From: Lactarius indigo
Lineage: Eukaryota; Basidiomycota; Agaricomycetes; Russulales; Russulaceae
Length of the DNA: 64,000 bases
Reading direction: 5' to 3'
NCBI GenBank assembly: GCA_025766275.1
Contig: JAFKAC010000017.1
Span: 186,001 to 250,000, forward strand
Part shown: one piece after another, positions 54,998-64,000 of the stretch
How positions within the stretch are numbered: position 1 is the stretch's first letter
Layout of the letters: every line of letters begins with the position of its first letter
Notes under the pieces: model-generated
Database searches by the model: none
Seen by the model: the letters and a program-made list of their open reading frames with translations, nothing else
What the model was told of the DNA's origin: nothing
Translations under genes and position numbers: made by a program

Positions 54998-57900
54998 CAA
55001 GGGAGTCGAGGAGGATCGCTTGGGTGACATGTCGCAGAGGGGAAGTGGGCATGAGAGTGGTAACAGTGGAATGGAGGAAGGAGGGATGACTCTCCTGAGT
55101 ACGGGTGGAGCCCCTTTTAACCAATGCTCCGTGGGTTTGCGATTCCTGGTAGAGACGGAGCGCTTCTGGTGCGAAGACGTCATCTCTGTTGACCCACTGG
55201 TTCTCCGAGTCTGGGTATCCCTTCCATTTGATGAGGTACTGGAGTCGTCTGCCTCTGCCGAAGTGCCGAGAGTCCAGAATGGCCTCGACCTCGTACTCCT
55301 CTTCTCCATCGATCAACTCGGGCGGCGGTCGTGTGAAGTTCTCCCCATGGAGGGCGGTTTGTTTGTATGGCGTGAGAAGATCGATGTGGAACACTGGGTG
55401 AATGCTCCACTGGACGGGGAGTTCTAATCGATAATTATAAGGGGACATCACCTGCGTCACCCGAAATGGTCCGTGGTGTCGCGCCACCAGTTTCGCCGTG
55501 GGCTGATTGGTTCGCAGATGCTTGCCTTCTAACCACACGAGGTCTCCTATCTTGAATTTGGGCGTATCTTTGTTGTGGACCCACGCCTCTTGGGCCCGTT
55601 TCATGAGACGTTGGGCGTCCTCCCTAGCCTCTTTTAGTTGTGTCAGTCGCCTTGTGACCTGAGGGAGAGGGGACGGCTTATCAGTCCAATCAGCTTGTGG
55701 GTTAAACCCCATTAGGAGCTGAAACGGTGATTGTTTCGTATGCTCGTGCGGCCAGTTATTGTGCGCAAATTCGGCGATTGGCAGATAAGCGGCCCAGTTA
55801 TCTTGCCGCTCGTTTACCCAGAAGCGCAGATACTGTTCTAACCACTGGTTGGTTCGTTTGGATTGCCCGTCGGTGCGTGGATGGTATGCCGTTGATATGT
55901 TCTGTTGGATGCCTAGAACTCGACATATTTCTCTGGTGAATTTTGACGCAAACCGCGGGTCTCTGTCACTGATACATTTGCGTGGTAATCCGAAATGTTT
56001 GAACACGTGAGCGACATACAGGGCTGCCGTCTCCTCCGCCGTTATCTCCTCTCGGCACGGGATGAAGATAGAGGCCTTGCTGCAGTCGTGGTCTGTGACG
56101 GTCAGTATGCTGTCGTACCCTTGCGACGGCGGGAGTTTGGTAATGAAGTCCATGGCTATCGTTTGGAAGGGTACGGCGTCCAGTACTGGCGTGATGGGAT
56201 GTAATGCCGCTCGTATGGGTCTCGTGTTTACTTTGTTTCGTTGGCATTCCGCGCAGCCTTGTACGTACTCATATACGTCCTTTCGCAGTTGCGGCCACCA
56301 GTAGTGTCGTTCCAGAATTCGTTGCGTTCTCGCCACCCCAGGGTGACCGTGTATCGGCAGGTCGTGATGGTCGTGTATTAGCACACAGTACGTCGAGGCG
56401 GGTCCGGTTATCACAAACCTGCCATCCTTGTACCATTCTCCTTCTATTTTCTTGAGGCGATGGGGGTCTACCCACATCTTAACCACTTCGTTATCTTGCT
56501 GGTGGTGCGGTTGTAGCAGGTTTGGATTCGCGACGAAGGTGCGCGCGGCATTGAGGGTTCTCACGAAGACTTCGGGGGGTAGGATGATGACTTCGCTATT
56601 GTCGCTTTCCCCTTGGTTATAGTCTGGCCGTCTTGATAGGGCGTCTGCTCTGCCATTGTTCTTTCCTTTGATGTGGTGAATCTCGAAGTCGTATTCAGAA
56701 AGTTCGAGCACCTCCCTTGCGACCCATCTGCTAATCTTTTGCGGCAACTTCCAGTATTGCAGGTTGAGATGGTCCGAGTAAATTTTGATTTTGTGTGGGG
56801 CTCCTGCAAGCAGCGGTCTCCAGTTTCGTAATGCCTTGACTATTGCTAGTAGTTCTAGGTCATAAATGTCGTAGTTTCGTTCTGCCTCTGAGAGTGTGGC
56901 TGAGTAATAGCCTATGGGGTGTCGCTTTCCGTCAGCCTTTCGTTGTAATAATACGGCTCCCACCGCGTATCCGGAGGCATCGACCTCCAATTCGAATGGG
57001 TCCTGGAGAATTGGGTGTGCTAGCACCGGTTCTTCAGTTACGAGGCGTTTGAGGGTGTTGAACGCCTTGTCTTCTTCTTCGGTCCATCGCCATTCCTCAT
57101 CCTTTCGCGTTAGTTTGGTGAGTGGTTTAGCGTGGGTTGCGAATCCGCGGATGAAAAGTCTGTAAAAGTTGCAAAAGCTGAGAAACGATCGGACGTCTTT
57201 GACTTTTGTTGGTGTCGGCCAATCTTTGATGCCCTGAACTTTTACGGGGTCCATTCGGGTCACCCCCCTCTCAAGGATTACCCCCAGGTAATCCATCCGC
57301 GGTTGATGGAACAGGCACTTCTCAAGCTTGAAGTAGAGGTCGTGTACGCGCGCGACCGCCAAAACGTCGCGTACCGCGTTGATATGAGCTGCCAGATCAT
57401 GGTCAAAATGGGTGGCTATGCCGATATCATCCATGTAAACACGTATCGTGGTTCCCAGTCACTCGTGCTTTGCGATCGTGTCGCGGTAGATATGATTCAT
57501 CATCGCCTGGAAAGTGGCCGGGGAGTTGGTGAGGCCAAAGAACATGACTGTGGGTTCAAAAAGGCCGAATTTAGTTTTGAACGCTGCTTTTTCCTGGTCT
57601 CCGTCACGGATACGGATGTTGTTGTAACCCCAGCGGATGTCAAGCTTCGTATAAATATGTGCGTTACTTAGGTCGAGGATGAGGTCTTGGATCAGCGGCA
57701 GCGGGTACTGGTTACGGATGGTGTGTGAGTTGATGACACGGTAGTCCTGCACTGGGCGTAGTTTTCCATCCTTCTTTTTGATAAAAAAGAAAGACGAGGC
57801 GTACGGGGAAATGGAAGGGCGTAAATATCCCTGTTTCAACTTCTCGTCGAGGAAGTCCTTTAATTCGCCTTCTTCCTTTTGTGTCATAGGATAAATTTTG

Positions 57901-58628
57901 CAGTCGATCGCTGCCGGCGCTGATGGTTTGAAGTCGATAGCGTGATCCCAGGGTCGTGACGGAGGGAAACGGTGTGAGGCCTGCTCGCTGAATAGTGTGC
58001 CGTATTCTGCATAAACTGGTGGCAGCACGGCCGCCGTCTGTTGTTGTTTTGCCGAGATGGCCAATTCTGTCGAAGTAGTGGCCCGTGCGAAGGTTTCTTC
58101 ATCCAGCTCTCGGACAATCGCTTCCTTTTCTGTTGTAATTAGTGCGCGTATAGTAGGTGCAGTAAGTAGTTCCTCGGTAGTGGCCAAGACCACCGGTTGC
58201 ATGTCCGGATGCATTGTGGCCGTTGCCCAGCTGATTGTGGGCTCAAAGGCGCTTAGCCACGGGTAACCCAGTACCATGTCTTCGCTACCGAGGTCGGTAA
58301 TCAAGAAGGTCATTTTCTTGATCTGTCCGCGTGTTTTCACCTCTAGGTTAACATAATGAGTGATTAACCCAGCTTTGTTTTCCGTATTATCTATATTCCA
58401 TATCTTGCGAGGCGTTCCTAGTGGCTGTATCGGGATTTTGGCCCAGGTCGCCATGCCTGGTTTGATGAAGTTGTCGGTGGCTCCGGAGTCCACCAGCGCA
58501 TGTGTTTCAGTCGTTTGGTAATTCGTTTGGACAGTTACTGGGATTCGCAAAGATCGATAGCGTGTTGTCACAATTACAGAATTACATTGTAAAGCCCTCA
58601 CCCAGACTGATGGGTTCAGGCGCCCTGA
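54998..58628 (-). pseudogene. Pol of element F, truncated after the chromodomain
   Basis: Protease (DSGATDNF), RT (YMDDIGIATH), RNase H (VDASGYAVGAV), integrase (HHCC finger, SDRDPRFASKF intact, HPRTDGQSKRTNQW) and chromodomain (EYEVEAI to LIKWKGYP). The frame then runs to HVTQAILLDSLA, where the deletion joins it to LTR sequence. The open frame accidentally continues to 54885. A single TGA at 57459-57461 (AKHE-stop) breaks the RT. Confidence 0.9.
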
Positions 58629-60676
58629 AAACCCTCTTTTCCCCACAGATCTTGAAGTATGAGGTCTTTTACCTCATCCGTGCTGTTGGCTACCTGCGTT
58701 AGCCACTCCTTCGCTTGTTCTCCGGCTGTCTTTGTTGCTTTGATTTGCGGCGTGGGTGTTGCACTGGGTGCTGGCATTGCGTATCCTGGCAACGATGGTT
58801 CGTACTGAGATGCGGGGCCTGGTGATCCCAGCCACTGCGATGGCCAGGTGGTTTCTGTCATCCTACTGCTGGATGGAGCGTTCTGCCACTGCCTCTGTCG
58901 TCGGGGGTGCGGGCAATTTCGTGAGAGGTGCCCCGGAGTGTCACAATTATAGCAGAGGACGTTCCTTAGGTCCCTTCTAGATCCACCCCTTCCTCGTCCT
59001 CTGGCTCCCGGCCCTCCTTGTGGTGGGAAGGGTGGTGTTGGCCAGTCGTGGTGGGGCAGTTTATTGAAGTCGATGTCTTCAGATCCGGCCAGTCGTACTT
59101 TGGCACGGTCGGCAGAAGTGTCCATTGCCCATGGATTGGTCTGCGGCAGGTTCTGCGGCAGCGCCCATCCTGCGTTGCCGGTTTGCTTCTTTGGTTGAGT
59201 GGTCGTATTCTTGTACTCGTTGAGTCTTGCTTTGAGGTGGATATAGTTTTTCTGTCGCTTGAGGACAGCCCTCTTCCAGTCATCGAACGTTACTGGTTCA
59301 TCGAATTGGAACGCGTTTTTGAACAGTTCCTTGGGCAAACCCGACGTAAATAGGTCGATGGTTTGTGGTTCGTTGAGGTGGTAGTGAGCTTTCCGCGCTA
59401 GCTGTTCGAAGTCATTGACGTACTTATCAATATCCTCTCCTATCATCTTGAAGCCTTTTCGTAAGATAGCCTGCGCTTGCTCTCTTTCCAGCGTGTTTTC
59501 GAACCGTTGGCTAAAGCCGTCGGCTACTGCGTCCCATAGGCCTCGAGTGTAAGGGCTGATTCCCCGTTGTATTTGTCAATTGAGCCAGTTCAGGAAGGAC
59601 AACACCCATTCGCTGACTGCTCCACCTTTGATGTATGAGAGGAACAGGAGACATCTCCTGTAGTCGTTGCGCATGATGGGGGCGTCCAGATTCATCCCCC
59701 AATAAACATGCCACTGCGTGAGGAATTGGTCGACTTTAAGTCTATCCCCGTCGAAGATGGAAGGGGGCTCGCCGGTTAACTTCTCGCTGGGGTGTCCTCT
59801 GTCCCCTGCGCCTCCCCTTCCTTCATCGCCGTCGCCACCGCCTCCTCCTCCGGGTGGGTCGCGGGGCGGTCCCCTTGGTGGCTCGGTTCTTCGCAGGTCG
59901 AAGGGAATACCTCCTCCTGGTGGTGGTGGCGGATCGTCTCCTGGACCTCCCACTCCTGGAGGTAGTTCCATTGCTAGCCGTCGCTCGGATGGAGGATCTC
60001 CTCTGTCCGATCCTATTGCCCGAAAGATCGCAGCGTCGTCTGCGGTCATGCGTACTCCCGTTTCTGGGTTGATGGGCATAACATGGGCCCTCGCTTCTTC
60101 TTGTATCACTCGTGCTTCTTCTAGTGCGACTTCTTCCATTGCGCGCGTTATTGTAGCCATGATGGCTGGGGATCGAATATGAATTGGTTCTGGTTCGGTG
60201 ATATGTGCAGACTCAGCTCGTTCTACGAGGAGATCTTGTATGGCTCCTCCGCTTGTTTCGGTTTGATTTGGCTCTCGGCCTTCACTTTCTTCCTGGCTTT
60301 GACTCTCTTCTTCTTCTGATACTACCTCTCCTGTGGAGTGTTCTCGTACTTGTCCGTCGATGGGTCCCCAATCTGCTCGGCTGTTGAGTTCTCGTGCGTC
60401 GATGTCGCAATGATATCTGGATCCAGCTGGTCGTATGACGTCCCACTGGGAGTCTATGGGATTCCACGTAACTTCTACCCAACACAAGTGGTCAAAGTTG
60501 AACTCAACTGGGCGGAACCTGGAGGGTCCGTTGAACTCTACGAAGTATCCGGTTTCTTCTTGTCTTTCCCTCCAACTGGCAGCTTGTAAAAAGCGCGTAG
60601 GGACGTTTCGTTCTCCCCTCCTGGGAATTGAGTACGGACGAAAGCTCGTCCACTGGTCTCTGGTTGTTATGGCCAT
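58616..60676 (-). pseudogene. Gag of element F, one stop
   Basis: The best-preserved family-2 Gag, and the only copy with an ATG start (60676-60674), 6 nt after the primer-binding site. N-terminal domain (TRDQWTSFRPY to HLCWVEVTWNP), acidic linker, helix EEVALEEARVIQEEAR, Pro/Gly-rich linker, capsid, and CCHC knuckle (CYNCDTPGHLSRNC). TGA at 59576-59578 (WLN-stop-QIQ) replaces the CGA of element D. Confidence 0.88.
58628..58634 (-). other. Predicted -1 frameshift heptamer, gag-pol (F)
   Basis: GGGTTTT on the minus strand in the G_GGT_TTT register. Confidence 0.7.
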
Positions 60677-60682
60677 GATGGG

Positions 60683-60693
60683 ATCTTGGTCTT
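60683..60693 (-). other. Primer-binding site of element F
   Basis: AAGACCAAGAT on the minus strand, complementary over 11 of 11 bases to the LTR 11-mer at 60915-60905. Confidence 0.78.
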
Positions 60694-60695
60694 AA

Positions 60696-61196
60696 TGTAA
60701 CGCCGTCACGACGTTAGCTCGACTTGAGCTCGATATGGGCGGTAACAACTTAGCGGTGATCTCTCTAGCTTGAAGACACAAAGGTCCAAGTCGTATACAC
60801 GGATGAATGCTCGGAGGCACACCCAAGACTTTATGGCTTTAACGACGAAGTCGAAAGTATTCAGATGGTGAAGCGAAGAGACAAGAAAGAAGTGACGATT
60901 CAAGAAGACCAAGATGGCGTATCTTGGTCTTCGTCAAGCACTATAAATACAAGTCGAGCAGGCTTTGAAGCGCTGCTATGAGTCATCGTAAAGTAGCGTC
61001 CAACGTATCGCGTAAAGTACTCAATCCTAATACCACTACTACCAGTATTAGTGGCGTTAGTCGTCAGTCAGCAATCCGTACCGTATCTCCTATCGCACTA
61101 CCGTATCACCGTAGATAAGTCCGCAACTAATATACCTTACCACCGTAGTTGCAACCGGTACAGTAAGGGTAGCAGATCACGAGTCGAAACGTAACA
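60696..61196 (-). repeat. 5' LTR of element F with promoter
   Basis: 501 bp. A TATTTATA box (minus, about 60949-60943) lies about 34 nt before ATCTTGGTCTT (60915-60905), the predicted RNA start and self-primer. Confidence 0.93.
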
Positions 61197-61238
61197 AATC
61201 TCCAATCAATTCCCCTGTTCTAACTCTCCTTTCCCAGG

Positions 61239-62061
61239 TGTTACGCTTGTATGGGTGTAGTGTCTGACTTGGACGGTTCTGTGGGAGCACACTGCCCCAA
61301 ACAGTCAGCCAACTTACGGGGGAGGCAAATACAGCCAAGGTGTCCCCTAGTCGACAAAGGTACTAGCAGCCTTCTATCAGACAGAAGTACTGAGAGGCAG
61401 AGAATGGCAGATAGGAGAGGGAAAGGAAAATGAGCAGACAGCCCAAAGGGAGGAGGCAGACAGCCAACCACAGCTCAAAAGATAGAGGGAAGGATGGCGC
61501 ACAGCCGATACAATTCTCCAATATCTCAAGCTGGAGAACTAGGGGATACAAGCTACCCTACTTATACTCCAGCCATTGTAAGGTTCGAACTCAGAAACCC
61601 TAATACAACGATCCTAGGGTGAGTAATCGTACAGTAAGAGCGTCATCAGGAATGTGTAATCATCAGTCAGCATATAGTCAGTCAACCAATCAGAATGAGG
61701 CATCAGTCATCCTTATCGTAACAGTGTAATCATCTATGAGTCATCCACAGCCAGTATCAGTCATCAGGTACCAGTCATCAGTCAGCCAGGCACAAGCTCA
61801 TCTGGGCTCTTCCGGTGCATTCTAGCCAGGTCACATGCCAGGGTCACGTGACAGGCGATCTTGCTTATTTGCTTTTATCCGGGCCGATGGAACCTACAAT
61901 TCCGTGCGTCATCACAGGAGGTCCAGTGAAATCGCGGGCCAGGGCACTTATCTTTTGGCCTGCGACTTATCTCAGCCTTTCCTTCTTTGTCATCCTCTTC
62001 TCCACGTGATTGCATCTGCCATATTGCCATTTGCCGAGGTTGGGAGGGTGAAACCGTAACA
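61239..62061. repeat. Solo LTR of the third type
   Basis: 823 bp, TGTTACG to CGTAACA, with a perfect duplication CCAGG (61234-61238 and 62062-62066). Related to the split LTR at 6774/27338. No coding sequence inside. Orientation is not determined from the ends alone. Confidence 0.85.
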
Positions 62062-62066
62062 CCAGG

Positions 62067-62280
62067 CCTGTGTGATTTGGAAACCTTACTGGCCAGGTCT
62101 CAAGTCGAAAGTACACAACTTGCTACCCCGTCATGCTCATCGTGCTCATCCCCTCAAGACTGACCCTCACCTCTAATCCCTGATCCCCCATTTTACTAAC
62201 CTTCTCACTTTATCCTTTCTCCGCGATTGTCGCTTGACTTTTGCAGAAGACTTCTAAGCTTTGTTCTGGTACTCAGCTTT
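62067..62280. other. No gene seen
   Basis: Short spacer between a solo LTR and element H. No motif. Confidence 0.4.
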
Positions 62281-62778
62281 TGTTATGGTATGGACTTACT
62301 ACACGACTCATGACCAGTTATGACTACGGTCTGGTATTGATATTAGTCATGGACTCTTACATCGTATCAGTCAGCATAGCAGTTCGCATGTGATTGTGAC
62401 TCATGTATGACTCATTCCTAGGATAGCTGTACTAGGGTTCGAGCTAGTTATGCTATTGGTTACTTACTGTTCTAGCAGTGCTTTAAAGCCCGCGCGTATT
62501 TGTATAAGTAGTTAACTTGGAAGACCAAGAGTCCCCATCTTGGTCTTCTTCAATCCACTCTCTTAACGCATCTCTTGTCTGCCTTAGTCTCTGACTAAGT
62601 GCATATCTACTTCTATCCACCAAGGGATAGTACTCTTTCATATTTGCTGCAGCATGTGCCAGTGTGCCCCTGTTCAGCTTGCGTTGGGTTGACACGTGAT
62701 CCCCATTCGCCGATTATTCACTAAGTCGATTACGCCTTCCTCGAGTCCAAGTCGGACTAATGCCAGTGGAGTGTAACA
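62281..62778 (+). repeat. 5' LTR of element H
   Basis: About 498 bp from TGTTATG to TGTAACA. The start is set by length and by the TGTTA match. TATAAG at 62503 precedes ATCTTGGTCTT (62538-62548) by 35 nt. The imperfect inverted copy AAGACCAAGA lies just upstream. Confidence 0.65.
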
Positions 62779-62780
62779 TT

Positions 62781-62791
62781 AAGACCAAGAT
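62781..62791 (+). other. Primer-binding site of element H
   Basis: AAGACCAAGAT, pairing over 11 of 11 bases with 62538-62548. Confidence 0.75.
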
Positions 62792-62798
62792 CCTCATT

Positions 62799-63911
62799 GT
62801 GGCGTACTTGACTAGAGAACAGTGGATGTCCTTCCATCCTTACCACATCGAACGATGGGGAGATCGTAACGTACCGACAAGATTCCTAGGGGCAGCACAG
62901 TGGAGAGAACGAGGAGAAGACACCGGATACTTCATAGAGTTTAACGGTCCTAACCATTTCCGACCTGTTGAGTTCAATTTTGAACATCTCTGTTGGGTCG
63001 AGGTTACTTGGAACCCCATAGACCATCACTGGGATATCGTGCGACCAGCAGGAAGAAACTACAACTGCGACATCGACGTACGAGAGCTTAATAGCCGTAC
63101 AGACTACGGTCCCATTGACGGACAAGCACAAGAACACACAGACGAAGGAATCAGCGGAGAAGAAGCCTCCGAAAGTCAGTCACCAAGCAGAGGAACAACA
63201 CCAGCAGAAGAAACCAGTCTAGGAGCCATTGGCGACCATATTATATGACGAACTGAGTCCCTCACGATCCATCAACCTGAACCAGAAGTAATTCACATTC
63301 GCAGCCCAGCAGTTGCGATGGCAACAGCCACCATTACACAGGAAGAGCTGCAACTCACCAACGAAGTAAGGGATCAAATAGCCCTAGAAGAACAGAGACG
63401 CATCGCAGAAGAATCTCGAGCTAATTTAGCTCCCATCAACCCTCACACCGGTCATCGAATGACTGACAACGACATAGCAATCCACCATGCCATCGGGCCC
63501 GATGTAGCCGACCCTCCTAGTGGAGGAGGTGGACCTCCTGGTGATTTACCGGGAAATGGAGGAGGAGGACCCCCATCACGAAGACCCGGATTTGAAGGAT
63601 TCCCTGGGGGATTCCCAGGAGGACCACCAGGGGGCGGACACCCCGGAGGGGGATTACCAGGTGCAGGTCTCATCGTCCCTCCCCCAAGTAACAAATTAGC
63701 TGGTGAAGCACCAACAGTATTTGACAGAGAACGCGCCAAAGTTGAAGCCTTCCTCACACAATGGCATGTCTACTGGGGCATGAATGCCGACGAAGGCATC
63801 ATGGCCATGCCGTACCGATGCGCCCTACTCTTCCTATCTTACATCAAAGGCGTCAACGTTAGTGAATGGGTACTAGCAATGCTTACTTGGCTCAATGGCC
63901 AGATACAAGGG
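62799..63911 (+). pseudogene. Gag of element H, truncated and with a stop
   Basis: A more diverged family-2 Gag. It opens at GTG 62799 (aligned with F's ATG); the frame is also open further back into the LTR. The N-terminal domain (TREQWMSFHPY to HLCWVEVTWNP) is conserved. TGA at 63246-63248 interrupts it. The linker is Gly/Pro-rich (GGFPGGFPGG). The capsid reads TQWHVYWGMN and then WLNGQIQ, where similarity stops at about 63911. Confidence 0.8.
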
Positions 63912-64000
63912 GTGTTGATAAGTGGCCCGCGCGCACTTAGCGGCTCTAAAGGACTTGCAGATATGGACTGCTTTAGATAAGATCCATTGGACCTGTAGAT
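63912..64000. other. Unrelated sequence at the right edge
   Basis: Gag similarity ends and GC-rich sequence begins (GTGGCCCGCGCGC). Probably another insertion or a deletion junction; too short to identify. Confidence 0.35.

Larger units (their letters stand above)
54892..61196 (-). mobile_element. Family-2 gypsy element F with internal deletion
   Basis: Perfect duplication AATCT (54887-54891 and 61197-61201) proves both ends. The 5' LTR (60696-61196), gag and pol through the chromodomain remain. The extra C-terminal domain and most of the 3' LTR are deleted: pol sequence at 54998 joins LTR sequence at 54997. Confidence 0.95.

Noticed and set aside
59718..60182. Pro/Gly-rich plus-strand frames antisense to gag linkers (also 45349-45819)
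   Set aside because: They are mirror readings of GC-rich Gly/Pro codons in gag and carry no independent motif.
1..64000. tRNA or rRNA genes
   Set aside because: I looked for cloverleaf-like A/B box pairs and rRNA core motifs by eye and saw none. A dedicated search (tRNAscan-SE, Infernal) would be decisive.

Overview
The window looks like a retrotransposon-packed, probably heterochromatic stretch of a basidiomycete (Agaricomycete-type) genome. The reasons are chromodomain-bearing Ty3/gypsy elements of two families, a fungal-type LINE, a pogo/Fot1-like DNA transposon, a hAT transposase, and short GT-AG introns (67 bp in the pogo transposase). I see no intact host gene. The host sequence that remains is a set of broken relics: a C5 DNA methyltransferase piece, an eIF2-beta C-terminus, a WD40 piece, and a few unrecognised open stretches.

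Layout. 1-2533: no firm gene. 2536-5851: a pogo/Fot1-like transposon with 35-bp inverted repeats and TA duplications. 5854-6773: relics, a minisatellite and a hAT-like end. 6774-27641: a nest. A third-type LTR is split by family-2 gypsy element C (+ strand, 7014-27337). Inside C lie two almost identical family-1 elements facing each other, A (+, 7192-13232) and B (-, 13233-21104). 27676-28203: a solo LTR. 28240-29308 and 46860-46900: a DNA-methyltransferase relic cut by family-2 element D (-, 29309-46859). D is cut by a 9.6-kb LINE (33075-42732), and the LINE ORF1 is cut by another solo LTR (40885-41385). 47150-53444: WD40 relic and hAT transposase. 53986-54156: eIF2-beta relic. 54892-61196: family-2 element F (-) with an internal deletion. 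61239-62061: a solo LTR of the third type. 62281-63911: the 5' end of another family-2-related element, H (+).

How the gypsy elements work, as read from sequence. Each LTR has a TATA-like box. About 33-35 nt downstream of it sits an 11-mer that is the exact reverse complement of the primer-binding site just after the LTR, the Tf1/sushi self-priming arrangement. Gag ends in a CCHC knuckle, and pol lies in the -1 frame behind a slippery G_GRT_TTT heptamer. Pol carries protease, RT, RNase H, integrase and a chromodomain. A further domain of unknown function follows: it is fused to pol in family 2, and is a separate in-frame ORF with zinc knuckles in family 1.

Decay. Nearly every in-frame stop in the gypsy copies is TGA where a sister copy has an arginine codon, most often CGA. 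Changes also occur as CG to CA. This is the pattern expected from deamination of methylated CpG. Matching target-site duplications (ACTTG, AATCT, GCGGA, AACAT, CCAGG, a 15-bp LINE duplication and TA) fix most element borders.
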